Positions 46,806 through 57,082 of a DNA stretch of 64,000 bases are shown here, piece after piece (the stretch's first letter is position 1; each line of letters starts with the position of its first letter). The stretch is from DATARH01 sp963746885. GTDB lineage: Bacteria; Pseudomonadota; Alphaproteobacteria; ATCC43930; CGMCC-115725. Location: positions 434,001-498,000 of the forward strand of contig CAVVDM010000013.1 of NCBI GenBank assembly GCA_963746885.1. Direction: 5' to 3'. Position numbers and translations under genes: made by a program. The notes beneath the pieces were generated by a model. The model was not told where the DNA came from and made no database searches. It saw only the letters and a program-made list of their open reading frames with translations.

Positions 46806-47648
46806 ATGGACCTTTACGCCCGCCGCCGCCTGAAGCATTGGCTGGTCGTCGTGCTGTCGATTGTGGCGACGGCGTTCGGGCTGGTGTGGCTGTTCCTGGT
46901 GCTGTCGACGCTGCTCGTCAACGGCATCGGGGCGATCACCCCGTCGCTGTTCGCCAGGATGACGCCGCCGCCCGGCAGCGCCGGCGGATTGCTCAATCCG
47001 ATCGCCGGCAGCGTAATGATGACCGCCATCGCGACCCTGGTCGGCACCCCGACCGGGATCCTCGCCGGCACCTTCCTTGCCGAATACGCGCGGGGACACT
47101 GGTTCGGCGAGGTGGTGCGCTTCGTCAACGACATCCTGCTGAGCGCCCCCTCCATCATCATTGGGCTGTTCGTCTACGAGGTAATGGTCGTCCATATGGG
47201 CCATTTCTCGGCCTGGGCCGGGGCGATGGCGCTCGCCATCATCATGATCCCGGTCATCGTGCGCACCACCGAGGACATGCTGCGCCTGGTGCCTAGCGCG
47301 TTGCGCGAAGCTGCCGCGGCGCTCGGCGCGCCTCGCTGGAAGGTGATCGTGATGGTCACCTACCGCGCCGCGATCCAGGGCATGCTGACCGGCGTGCTGC
47401 TTGCGGTGGCGCGGATTTCCGGCGAGACCGCGCCCTTGTTGTTCACCGCGCTCAACAACCAGTTCTGGAGCACCAATCTCAACGCGCCGATGGCCAACCT
47501 GCCGGTGGTGATCTTCCAGTTCGCGATGAGCCCCTACGCCGATTGGCAGGTGCTCGCCTGGGGCGGCGCCTTGCTGATTACCGCGGCGATCCTTCTCCTC
47601 AACATCAGCGCCCGCGTGTTGGCCGCATGGAGCAGTTTCAAGCAATGA
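46806..47648 (+). CDS. pstA: Phosphate ABC transporter permease PstA
   Basis: 280 residues with six membrane helices and the permease EAA loop AALGAPRWKVIVMVTYRAAIQGMLTGVLLAVARISGETAPL. Partner of PstC. The last bases overlap the pstB start (ATGA). No frameshift or oddity. Confidence 0.95.
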   Translation: MDLYARRRLKHWLVVVLSIVATAFGLVWLFLVLSTLLVNGIGAITPSLFARMTPPPGSAGGLLNPIAGSVMMTAIATLVGTPTGILAGTFLAEYARGHWFGEVVRFVNDILLSAPSIIIGLFVYEVMVVHMGHFSAWAGAMALAIIMIPVIVRTTEDMLRLVPSALREAAAALGAPRWKVIVMVTYRAAIQGMLTGVLLAVARISGETAPLLFTALNNQFWSTNLNAPMANLPVVIFQFAMSPYADWQVLAWGGALLITAAILLLNISARVLAAWSSFKQ

Positions 47649-48541
47649 ACTCCCCCCTCGCGCGACCTCGCTCCTCGCAATTCGAGCGTGCGACGCCGAT
47701 GGAGCCCGCGATCGCGGCGGCCGAGCCGGCGCGCGCTCCGGTTCCGGTCCGAGCGGTCGCGCCGGCGCGCCTGACCGCCCCGGTATCGGCGACCAAGGTC
47801 GAGATCCGCAACGTCAATTTTTTTTACGGCAAGTTTCAGGCGCTGCATGACATCAGCCTGCCGCTGTACGACCGGCGGGTGACGGCCTTCATCGGCCCCT
47901 CGGGTTGCGGCAAGTCGACCCTGCTGCGCATCCTCAACCGGATTTACCAGCTTTATCCCGGGCAGGTTGCGACCGGCGAGGTGCTGGTCGACGGCGAAAA
48001 CATCCTGGCCCCGGGGCTCGACCTCAACCGGCTGCGGGCCAAGATCGGCATGGTGTTCCAGAAGCCGACACCGTTCCCGATGTCGATCTACGACAACATC
48101 GCCTTCGGTATTCGACTTTACGAACGTTTGGGCAAATCCGAGCTCGATGAGCGCATCGAATCGGCGTTGCGGCGGGCCGCGCTGTGGGACGAAGTAAAGG
48201 ACAAGTTGCGGCAAAACGGCCTCAGCCTGTCGGGCGGCCAGCAGCAGCGCCTGTGCATCGCTCGGGCAATCGCGATCGAGCCGGAAGTGCTGCTGCTCGA
48301 TGAACCCGCTTCGGCTCTCGACCCGATCTCGACGCAACGCATCGAGGAGCTGATCGCCGAGCTCAAAGCCGACTATTGCATCGCTCTGGTGACCCACAAC
48401 ATGCAGCAGGCGGCGCGCAGCTCGGACTACACGGCGTTTCTCTATCTGGGTGAGCTGGTCGAGTTCGACGAGACCGAGCGGATTTTCACCCATCCGAAGG
48501 AACGCCGCACGGAAGACTACATCACCGGCCGGTTCGGCTGA
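47645..48541 (+). CDS. pstB: Phosphate ABC transporter ATP-binding protein PstB
   Basis: 298 residues from ATG 47645 (ATGA overlap with pstA). Walker A GPSGCGKST, Q-loop MVFQKPTPFPMSIYDNI, signature LSGGQQQRLCIARAIA, Walker B EVLLLDEPASALDPI and H-loop VTHNMQQAAR are all intact. About 50 Ala/Pro-rich residues precede the ATPase core; ATG 47699 would give a shorter N terminus. It powers phosphate import. Confidence 0.95.
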   Translation: MNSPLARPRSSQFERATPMEPAIAAAEPARAPVPVRAVAPARLTAPVSATKVEIRNVNFFYGKFQALHDISLPLYDRRVTAFIGPSGCGKSTLLRILNRIYQLYPGQVATGEVLVDGENILAPGLDLNRLRAKIGMVFQKPTPFPMSIYDNIAFGIRLYERLGKSELDERIESALRRAALWDEVKDKLRQNGLSLSGGQQQRLCIARAIAIEPEVLLLDEPASALDPISTQRIEELIAELKADYCIALVTHNMQQAARSSDYTAFLYLGELVEFDETERIFTHPKERRTEDYITGRFG

Positions 48542-48555
48542 GGGCGAGGACGGGC

Positions 48556-49293
48556 ATGGCTTCCGAACACATCATCAAGAGCTACGACGAGGAGCTGGGC
48601 CGGCTTCGCAAGATGATCGTCGAGATGGGCGGGCTCGCCGAGAGCCAACTCGCCGCCGCGATCGAGGCCGTCGTCAAGCGGGACAGCGAGCTTGCCGCGC
48701 GCGTGATCGAGGGCGATGACAAGGTCGATCAGCTCGAGCGCGATCTCGACAATCTGGCGGTGCGGCTCCTGGCGCTGCGCCAGCCGATGGCGCGCGACCT
48801 GCGCGAGATCGTCGCCGCGCTGAAGATCGCCAGCGATATCGAGCGCATTTGCGACTATGCCGCCAACGTCGCAAAACGGTCGATCGCCTTGTCGCAGGCG
48901 CCGCCGATCCAGCCGGTGCACGCGCTGCCGCGGATGGCGCATCTGGCGCTGATGCTGGTCAAGGACGTCATCGACGCCTATGTCGAGCACGACGCCGACA
49001 AGGCGATCATCGTGTGGGCCCGCGACGAAGAGCTCGACGAGATGTACTCGAGCCTGTTCCGCGAATTCCTCACCTACATGATGGAAGATCCGCGCAATAT
49101 CGGGGTCTACACCCACCTGCTATTCATGGCTAAGAACATCGAGCGGATCGGTGATCACGCCACCAATATCGCCGAGGATCTGTATTACCTGGTGCACGGC
49201 ACGCCGCTCGACCAGGTGCGCCCGAAAGGTGACAGGTCGAACATGGCGGTTGTCGGGCCCGACCGTCCGCCGGGCCAAGCGGGCGCACGATGA
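48556..49293 (+). CDS. phoU: Phosphate-signalling regulator PhoU
   Basis: 245 residues with the two PhoU helical repeats: YDEELGRLRKMIVEMGGLAESQL, then RQPMARDLREIVAALKIASDIERICDYAANVAK, and in the second half FMAKNIERIGDHATNIAEDLYYLV. These carry the conserved metal-binding E/D-x-x-x-D motifs. PhoU links PstSCAB status to PhoR and restrains the Pho response. It overlaps phoB by four bases. Confidence 0.95.
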   Translation: MASEHIIKSYDEELGRLRKMIVEMGGLAESQLAAAIEAVVKRDSELAARVIEGDDKVDQLERDLDNLAVRLLALRQPMARDLREIVAALKIASDIERICDYAANVAKRSIALSQAPPIQPVHALPRMAHLALMLVKDVIDAYVEHDADKAIIVWARDEELDEMYSSLFREFLTYMMEDPRNIGVYTHLLFMAKNIERIGDHATNIAEDLYYLVHGTPLDQVRPKGDRSNMAVVGPDRPPGQAGAR

Positions 49294-49982
49294 AGCCGCG
49301 GGTACTGATTGTCGAAGACGAGGCGCCGCTCGTCATGATGCTGCGCTACAATCTCGAACGCGAGGGATTTACGGTCGACGAGGCCGCGGACGGCGAGGAG
49401 GCGCTGCTGCGCATCGCCGAGCAGCTTCCCGACGCAGTGTTGCTCGACTGGATGCTGCCGCTGGTCTCGGGCCTCGAAGTGTGCCGTCAGATTCGCCGGG
49501 CGCCGGCGACCCGCGGGCTGCCGGTCATCATGCTGACGGCGCGCGGCGAGGAGGGCGACCGCATCCGCGGGCTCGACAGCGGCGCCGACGATTATGTTGT
49601 CAAGCCGTTCAGCCCCAGCGAATTGGTGGCGCGGCTGCGCGCGGTCATTCGCCGCGCCCAGCCGGACCCGGCGGACAATGTGCTGCGCTACGCCGATGTC
49701 GCGATGGACCTGACCGCGCACCGCGTGTCGCGCGGCGGCAAGCCTGTCCATCTCGGGCCGACGGAGTTTCGCCTGCTGCGCCATTTCCTGCAGAACCCGG
49801 GCCGGGTGTTCTCGCGCGAGCAGCTGCTCGACCGCGTGTGGGGGCATGATGTCGAGCTGGAGATCCGCACCGTCGATGTGCATATCCGCAGGCTGCGCAA
49901 GGCGCTCAACGTCAAGGGTGGCGACGATCTGCTGCGCACGGTGCGCTCGGTCGGCTACGCGCTCGACCGCACCGCCGGCTGA
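49290..49982 (+). CDS. phoB: Phosphate-regulon response regulator PhoB
   Basis: 230 residues. The receiver domain starts PRVLIVEDEAPLVMMLRYNLE with the phosphoacceptor Asp at about residue 53 (VLLDWMLPLVSG) and a conserved DDYVVKPFSPSEL. The C-terminal winged helix (LGPTEFRLLRHFLQNPGRVFSREQLLDRVWG, then RTVDVHIRRLRKAL) binds Pho boxes. It probably activates the promoter at 44584-44612. Last gene of the operon. Confidence 0.95.
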   Translation: MKPRVLIVEDEAPLVMMLRYNLEREGFTVDEAADGEEALLRIAEQLPDAVLLDWMLPLVSGLEVCRQIRRAPATRGLPVIMLTARGEEGDRIRGLDSGADDYVVKPFSPSELVARLRAVIRRAQPDPADNVLRYADVAMDLTAHRVSRGGKPVHLGPTEFRLLRHFLQNPGRVFSREQLLDRVWGHDVELEIRTVDVHIRRLRKALNVKGGDDLLRTVRSVGYALDRTAG

Positions 49983-50004
49983 CGCGCCGGGGCAAAATTG
50001 CGGG

Positions 50005-50151
50005 TCAGCTAATCAGCAGCGACACCGGGATCATCACGGCGGCGGCCTTGAGCGGCCAGATCCAGCCCTCGCTGTAAACCAGTACGGCCAGTGCGCCGGT
50101 GCAGGCTATCAGCATGGCCTCGCGCAGGCCGAGCTCGAAGCGATATCGCAT
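50005..50151 (-). CDS. 48-residue membrane protein
   Basis: MRYRFELGLREAMLIACTGAL begins the frame; it continues with a first hydrophobic helix ending at LVY, a SEGWIWPLK loop and a second hydrophobic stretch AAAVMIPVSLLIS to the stop at 50005. A two-helix mini-membrane protein with basic N terminus, convergent with phoB. No family known to me. Codon use matches the core genome and no overlapping gene explains the frame. Confidence 0.5.
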   Translation of the reverse strand: MRYRFELGLREAMLIACTGALAVLVYSEGWIWPLKAAAVMIPVSLLIS

Positions 50152-50314
50152 GCCTGATCATAGCATGCGGCGACTCTAACGCACAGGCGGCGCAACTGCC
50201 GGACCACGCGCCGCGACCCTCGACCGCAGCCTCGCGCGCTTCTTTGGCTTCGCCCCCGTTGGTTTCGAGTTTGCCCGATGCTAGGGTGCGGCCGCGAAGG
50301 TTGGGGGCCATCGC

Positions 50315-51706
50315 TTGCCTGTCTGCCGTGCCGTAACCGTCCTGTTCGCCTGCCTGTTGGCGCTCGCACTGGCCGCCTGCGCCAGCGGGCCGCTGCGCCA
50401 TGATGTCGTCGCGCAGGCCAAGCGGGGCGGCAAGGTCGCGTTCGACGTGGTCAAGCTCGACAATGCGGTGCTGAACACCATTCTCGCGCAGAAATCGCCC
50501 GATTTTCGCCAGCGGTTCAAGCAGTACCAGCCACCGCCCGAGCTGAAGATTGCGGTCGGCGATGCCATCTCCGTTGTGATCTGGGAGGCGGCAGCCGACG
50601 GTCTGTTCGGCAACTCCCTGACTGAATTGTCGTTTCCGGCGGGTGCTGCAGCCAAGGCGCTGGCTGAGCAAGGGGCGTCTCTCGGCGGCGTGCCGAGCCT
50701 GCCGCTCGGCATGGCGTCCTCGCCCAACCTGCTGGCTCTGATGTTCGGCGGGGCGCAGGCGCGCAATCTCGCCGCCGCCGCCGGTCTCACCGGAGGTGCC
50801 GTAAATGTCCCCGGCGGCGGCCAACAGTCGCAGAAGCTCCAGAAATTCCTCGACGAGGCCGCGCAAAGCGGCCAGGCGGGCACCCGGATCCCCGACCAGC
50901 TGGTCGGCTCGGACGGGGCGATCAGCATTCCCTATGCCGGGCGCATCAGGGTCGCCGGGCTGACGCCGGAACAGGTCGGGCATCGGATCGAGGCGCTGCT
51001 CGGCCCAAAGGCGCTCGACCCGCAGGCGCTGGTGATCGACCGGCGCAGCGCCGCCAACTCGGTCGCAGTGGCGGGCGAAGTCATTCGCGGCGCGCGGGTT
51101 CCGCTGTCAGGCGGCGGCGATCGCCTCTTGCAGGTGATCGCCGCCGCCGGCGGCGCCAAGGCGCCGATCCACGACACCTTCGTGCGGCTGTCGCGCGGCG
51201 GCGTCACGGCCACTGTGCCGCTGGCGACGCTGGTCGCCGAACCCGACCAGGACATTTATGCGCGGCCCGGCGACGTGCTGACGCTGGTGCAGCGGCCGAC
51301 GACCTACAGTGTGTTCGGCGCAGCCGCGATCAATTCGACAATCGCCTTCCACAGCGACCGGCTGTCATTGTCCGAGGCGCTGGCGAGAGCGGGCGGGCTG
51401 GACGACAACCGCGCCGACCCGCGGGCGGTGTTCCTGTTTCGCTACGAGCCCGTTGGCCTGGTCCGCGCGCTGGGACAGCCGATCGCCAGCGACGCGCGCG
51501 GCGGCGTGTCGCCGGTCGTTTACCGGCTCGACCTCAACGACGCCGGATCCTACCTGGTCGCCCAGCGGTTCCCGGTGCACGACAAGGATGTCATCTTTGT
51601 CGCGGACGCGGCGAGCCAGCCGCTTTATCACTTCTTCAGTCTGCTCGGGCAGATCACCGGCCCGATCGACGTTGGGCTCATCACCTGCCATTCCCAGGGT
51701 TGTTGA
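50315..51706 (+). CDS. Polysaccharide biosynthesis/export outer-membrane lipoprotein (Wza/BexD-like)
   Basis: 463 residues from TTG 50315. Lipoprotein signal LFACLLALALAAC, then a polysaccharide-export domain entering with IAVGDAISVVIWEAA and closing with VGSDGAISIPYAGRI. These are split by a ~100-residue Ala/Gly/Leu-rich insert. SLBB-like units follow: NSVAVAGEVIRGARVPLSGG and TYSVFGAAAINSTIAF. It forms the export channel for capsule or exopolysaccharide, and could export the polymer modified by the 15-26 kb island. No polymerase or Wzc gene is adjacent. Confidence 0.85.
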   Translation: MPVCRAVTVLFACLLALALAACASGPLRHDVVAQAKRGGKVAFDVVKLDNAVLNTILAQKSPDFRQRFKQYQPPPELKIAVGDAISVVIWEAAADGLFGNSLTELSFPAGAAAKALAEQGASLGGVPSLPLGMASSPNLLALMFGGAQARNLAAAAGLTGGAVNVPGGGQQSQKLQKFLDEAAQSGQAGTRIPDQLVGSDGAISIPYAGRIRVAGLTPEQVGHRIEALLGPKALDPQALVIDRRSAANSVAVAGEVIRGARVPLSGGGDRLLQVIAAAGGAKAPIHDTFVRLSRGGVTATVPLATLVAEPDQDIYARPGDVLTLVQRPTTYSVFGAAAINSTIAFHSDRLSLSEALARAGGLDDNRADPRAVFLFRYEPVGLVRALGQPIASDARGGVSPVVYRLDLNDAGSYLVAQRFPVHDKDVIFVADAASQPLYHFFSLLGQITGPIDVGLITCHSQGC

Positions 51707-51730
51707 GCGTCGACCAGCCGGCGGTGGCGC

Positions 51731-52870
51731 CTACTCGCGCAGATCCTCGAAGAACTCCTTGACCCGGGCGAAAAACCCCTCGCTTTCCGGGTTGGTCTTG
51801 CGGTTTTCTCCGGCCCTTTCAAATTCGCGCAGCAGATCCTGCTGACGCTTTGTCAAGTTGACCGGCGTCTCGACGACCGCCTGGATATACATGTCGCCAC
51901 GCAGCGGCGAGCGCAGCACCGACATTCCTTTGGCGCGCAAGCGGAACTGGTGCCCCGATTGGGTGCCGGCCGGCACCGTAACGCGGGTCCGGCTGCCTTC
52001 GACGGTCGGCACCTCGATCGAGCCGCCGAGCGCGGCGGTGGTGAACGGGATCGGCACCCGGCAGAAGATGTTGGCACCGTCGCGCTGGAAGATCGGATGC
52101 TGTGAGATGCTGACGAAAATGTAGAGATCGCCCGTTGCGGCGCCCTGCGGGCCGGCCTCGCCCTCGCCGGCAAGGCGGATGCGCGTGCCGTCCTCGACAC
52201 CGGGCGGGATGTTGACCGCCAGCGTCTTCTCGCGTCGCACTCGGCCCTGCCCGCCGCACGCGGTGCACGGCTTCTCGATCGTGTGGCCGGTGCCCTGGCA
52301 GGTCGAGCAGGTGCGCTCGATCGTGAAAAATCCCTGTTGCGCCCGCACCCTTCCGTGGCCGTGGCAGGTCCGGCAGGTGACCGGACGCGTGCCCGGCTCG
52401 GCGCCGTTGCCCTTGCAGGTGTCGCAATGGACGAAGGTGGCGACGCGGATCGTCGTCTGCTTGCCCTTGAAGGCGTCTTCGAGCGAGACCTCGATATTGT
52501 AGCGCAGATCGCTGCCGCGGCTGGGCCCGGCCTGGCCGCGGCGACCGGCGCCCATCGCGCCGAACATCTCCTCGAAAATATCGGCAAAGCCGCCCTGGAA
52601 CCCGCCGCCGCCGAAGCCGAAATCGCCGGGGCCGCGGCTGCCGTTCTCGAAGGCGGCGTGGCCGAACCGGTCGTAGGCCGCCCGCTTCTGGTCGTCCTTC
52701 AGAACATCATAGGCTTCGCTGATGTCCTTGAACTTCTGTTCGGCCGATGTGTCGCCCGGATTGCGGTCCGGGTGAAATTGCATCGCGAGCTTGCGGTAGG
52801 CCCGCTTCAACTCGTCGGCATCGGCGGATTTTCCCACGCCGAGGGTCTGGTAAAAGTCCTGCTTTGCCAT
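51731..52870 (-). CDS. dnaJ: Chaperone protein DnaJ
   Basis: 379 residues. J domain with QFHPDRNP (HPD), Gly/Phe-rich linker, and four zinc-finger repeats: CDTCKGNG, CRTCHGHG, CSTCQGTG and CTACGGQG. The C-terminal substrate-binding barrels and a final KEFFEDL helix follow. It stimulates DnaK ATP hydrolysis. It follows dnaK with a hairpin between the genes. Confidence 0.96.
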   Translation of the reverse strand: MAKQDFYQTLGVGKSADADELKRAYRKLAMQFHPDRNPGDTSAEQKFKDISEAYDVLKDDQKRAAYDRFGHAAFENGSRGPGDFGFGGGGFQGGFADIFEEMFGAMGAGRRGQAGPSRGSDLRYNIEVSLEDAFKGKQTTIRVATFVHCDTCKGNGAEPGTRPVTCRTCHGHGRVRAQQGFFTIERTCSTCQGTGHTIEKPCTACGGQGRVRREKTLAVNIPPGVEDGTRIRLAGEGEAGPQGAATGDLYIFVSISQHPIFQRDGANIFCRVPIPFTTAALGGSIEVPTVEGSRTRVTVPAGTQSGHQFRLRAKGMSVLRSPLRGDMYIQAVVETPVNLTKRQQDLLREFERAGENRKTNPESEGFFARVKEFFEDLRE

Positions 52871-52909
52871 TGTCGATGGACACCCGCCACCCGGTCAGTT
52901 GCGCAGGAA

Positions 52910-52936
52910 CCGCCCCCGGCCCTGAGCCGGGGGCGG
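52910..52936 (-). terminator. dnaK-dnaJ intercistronic hairpin
   Basis: A perfect 11-bp stem, CCGCCCCCGGC (52910-52920) and GCCGGGGGCGG (52926-52936), with a five-base loop, between the dnaK stop and the dnaJ start. No T tract on the minus strand, so it more likely attenuates or stabilises mRNA than fully terminates, giving more DnaK than DnaJ. Confidence 0.6.
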
Positions 52937-52961
52937 CGATTGCCTTGCTGGTGACACCGCC

Positions 52962-54893
<1,932 letters not shown>

Positions 54894-55003
54894 GGGGACC
54901 TCTTCTACAAAAGCAGGACCGGTCGGCCCGGGAAAAGCACCGTCCCGATCCCCCGGAAATGCGGCCGCCTTGACCCTCTCGGGCACGCGGCGACCGCGGA
55001 GGT

Positions 55004-55032
55004 TATATATGTGGAGGCCCGGCTGGCTACAA
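55004..55032 (-). promoter_or_regulatory. Candidate dnaK promoter
   Basis: On the minus strand TTGTAG (55032-55027) and TATATA (55009-55004) are 17 bases apart, about 110 bases before the dnaK start. The spacing suits either the housekeeping factor or an RpoH-type heat-shock promoter; neither is an exact consensus match. No CIRCE repeat was seen. Confidence 0.45.
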
Positions 55033-55098
55033 CCGGCGCCGGCCGTTGGTTTTGCACCTGTCGCAGGCCCGGTTTCACCTGCGTAGAGGCGCGCTGTC

Positions 55099-55971
55099 GT
55101 GATCATTTCGGCGAGCTATCGCACCGACATCCCGGCCTTTTATGCGCCCTGGCTGCTGCGCCGGCTGGGTGCCGGGTTTTGCGACGTCCGCAACCCCTAC
55201 GGCGGCGGCATCCGACGGGTGTCGCTGGCGGAAGGGGCGGTCGACGGCTTTGTTTTGTGGACCCGCAACGTGCGGCCGTTGCTGGCGGATCTCGACGCGA
55301 TACGGCGGGTCGCGCCGTTCGTCGTGCAGTTCACCGTGACCGGCTACCCGCGCGCGCTCGAGCCTTCGGTGATCGCGGTTGACGAGGCGGTCGCCCAGCT
55401 CGGCGAGTTGCGGCGCCGCTTCGGGCCGCGCGTCGCGGTGTGGCGCTACGACCCGGTCGTATTCGCCGCCGGGCTCGACGCGGCGGCGCATGCCGATAAT
55501 TTTGCGGCGCTGGCGCGAGAACTCCGCGGCACGGTTGACGAGGTCGTGCTGTCGGCAATGCATCCCTACAAGAAGACACGGCGCAACCTCGACCGCGCCG
55601 CCGCGCGCCATGGCTTTGCCTGGCGCGACCCGCCGCCCGAGGAGAAATGCGCGCTGCTGCGGCGCCTGGCGACGATTGCGCATGAGCAGGGCATCGTGCC
55701 GACGCTGTGCAGCCAGCCCGAGCTGCTCGGCCCGGGGCTTGCCGAGGCAAGCTGCATCGACGCGGCGCGGCTGTCCGACGTCGCGCAGCGGCCAATCGCG
55801 GCGCCGGCGAGCGGCAACCGCCCGGGCTGCCGCTGCGCCCTGTCGCGCGATATCGGCGCCTACGACACCTGCCCGCACGGCTGCGTCTATTGCTATGCCG
55901 TCGCCGAGCGCGACCGCGCGGTCGTCAATCTGCGCGATCACGATCCCGATGCGGCGATGTTGCGCGGCTGA
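55099..55971 (+). CDS. DUF1848-family protein (radical-SAM-like)
   Basis: 290 residues from GTG 55099. The N terminus IISASYRTDIPAFY and NPYGGGIRRVSL match DUF1848, and the C terminus has clustered cysteines CRCALSRDIGAYDTCPHGCVYCYAV, likely an Fe-S site related to spore-photoproduct-lyase-like radical SAM proteins. The reaction is unknown. Divergent from dnaK, with about 205 bases between starts. Confidence 0.8.
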   Translation: MIISASYRTDIPAFYAPWLLRRLGAGFCDVRNPYGGGIRRVSLAEGAVDGFVLWTRNVRPLLADLDAIRRVAPFVVQFTVTGYPRALEPSVIAVDEAVAQLGELRRRFGPRVAVWRYDPVVFAAGLDAAAHADNFAALARELRGTVDEVVLSAMHPYKKTRRNLDRAAARHGFAWRDPPPEEKCALLRRLATIAHEQGIVPTLCSQPELLGPGLAEASCIDAARLSDVAQRPIAAPASGNRPGCRCALSRDIGAYDTCPHGCVYCYAVAERDRAVVNLRDHDPDAAMLRG

Positions 55972-55985
55972 ACAGCCGCGCGCGC

Positions 55986-56336
55986 TCAGTGATGGTGGTC
56001 GCCGCCGCCATGATGGTTGCCGCGATAATAGCCGCGGCGATAGCCGCGATAATAGCTACCGCGGTTACCACCCCAGCCCCGACCGCCACCCCAGCCGTAG
56101 CCATAGCCGAGCACGGCCGGCGCGCTGTAATAGGGGGAGGGATAAGCGGCGGGACAGCCGTAGGGATAGTAGTAGGGGTTGCAATACCCGGAATAATACG
56201 GCGCGTACGGGTAATACCCGTAGTATTGCGCCTTGGCCGGGCTGGCTCCGCCGGCCGCGGCCACCAACCCGGCGGCGAGCACGGAAGCGGCGATCAGCGG
56301 GCGCCGAAACCAACGAGGGGTATTCAATGATAGCAT
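55986..56336 (-). CDS. Secreted Gly/Tyr-rich low-complexity protein
   Basis: 116 residues. Signal peptide RRPLIAASVLAAGLVAAAGGASPAKA, then a repetitive segment of Tyr, Gly, Pro and Ser (YYGYYPYAPYYSGYCNPYYY) and an Arg/Tyr/Gly part (RGSYYRGYRRGYYRGNHHGG) ending in a His-rich tail, GDHHH. Two Cys in the Tyr-rich part could pair. Resembles small exported GYR/sulfur-rich proteins of alphaproteobacteria; role unknown. The His tail could bind metals. Confidence 0.65.
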   Translation of the reverse strand: MLSLNTPRWFRRPLIAASVLAAGLVAAAGGASPAKAQYYGYYPYAPYYSGYCNPYYYPYGCPAAYPSPYYSAPAVLGYGYGWGGGRGWGGNRGSYYRGYRRGYYRGNHHGGGDHHH

Positions 56337-56414
56337 CAGAGAGCTCCTATCGGGTCTGATACGGGAAAGCTGTTATTAATTATACGCACCCGGTCAGTTT
56401 TTATCCCCGCACCT

Positions 56415-56760
56415 GCGATGAACAACGCCAGCGGCGGTGCGCCATTCCCGCCCCGCACCGGCCGGAGACGATCGGAGAGGCGCGATGCTGGCCGAACCGC
56501 TGACGCAGCGCGTGACCTGCGTTGTGGCCAGCGACGGCCCGGCCGGGGGTGACGCTCGGCTTTCCGCTGGCGCGCGCCGGGATCAGGGCGTTGCAAATCG
56601 CAATCCCGGGGCGGGTCATCGACCCGGTGCTCGGCTCCGACAAGCCGATCCGCGAGCCGTCGCCGCGTCTGCTGTTCAACCGGCTGCCGCTGCTGCGCCG
56701 CATCCCGGCGCCGCCCGCGATTCCCGGAGGCGGCCGCCGGTCGTGTCCCGAGGGGTGGTG
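56415..56760 (+). pseudogene. Internally deleted FAD-monooxygenase fragment, copy 2
   Basis: The N-terminal block LAEPLTQRVTCVVASDGPAG (altered GGGPAG) is joined after a shift to VTLGFPLARAGIRALQIAI, then GRVIDPVLGSDKPIREPSPR, LLFNRLPLLRRIPAPPAIPG. This reads from the FAD motif straight into the C-terminal region of an FAD monooxygenase, the middle being absent. The sequence from 56415 repeats the minus strand from 29359 downward, with the same breakpoint at the 5' side (CTGCGATGAACAACGCCAG). Confidence 0.6.
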
Positions 56761-56897
56761 TAGAGCTGTAGGTACGTAGCCCGCCGCCGCCTGACTCGCG
56801 GCGGTCGCTGCGGCGGGCTGCTTACCCACAGCGGTGGTCATCGCGGGTCTTCGCCAGGTTTCGGTTGAAGCCCTTCGACCGACCTGAGGATCCGAGG

Positions 56898-57082
56898 ATG
56901 ACCGACGAGATGATGAGCTTCAGGCGCTTTTGGAGAAGAGTTCGGACGCCGATCTGCTGCGCGAGATGATCGGGTCCGCCGCGCATCGCCTGATGGAGCT
57001 GGAGGTCGAGAACCTGACCGGGACGCAGCGCCGATCGGATCACGCAGCGCAACGGGTATCGCGAGCGCGACCGGGAGACCCG
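56898..57082 (+). mobile_element. IS256-family transposase 5' remnant
   Basis: TDEMMSF then, after one missing base, LLEKSSDADLLREMIGSAAHRLMELEVENLTG, and in another frame DRITQRNGYRERDRETR: the N terminus of IS256-family transposases. It is interrupted at about 57083 by the IS1111-like element; a short continuation is found at 58450. Confidence 0.7.
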
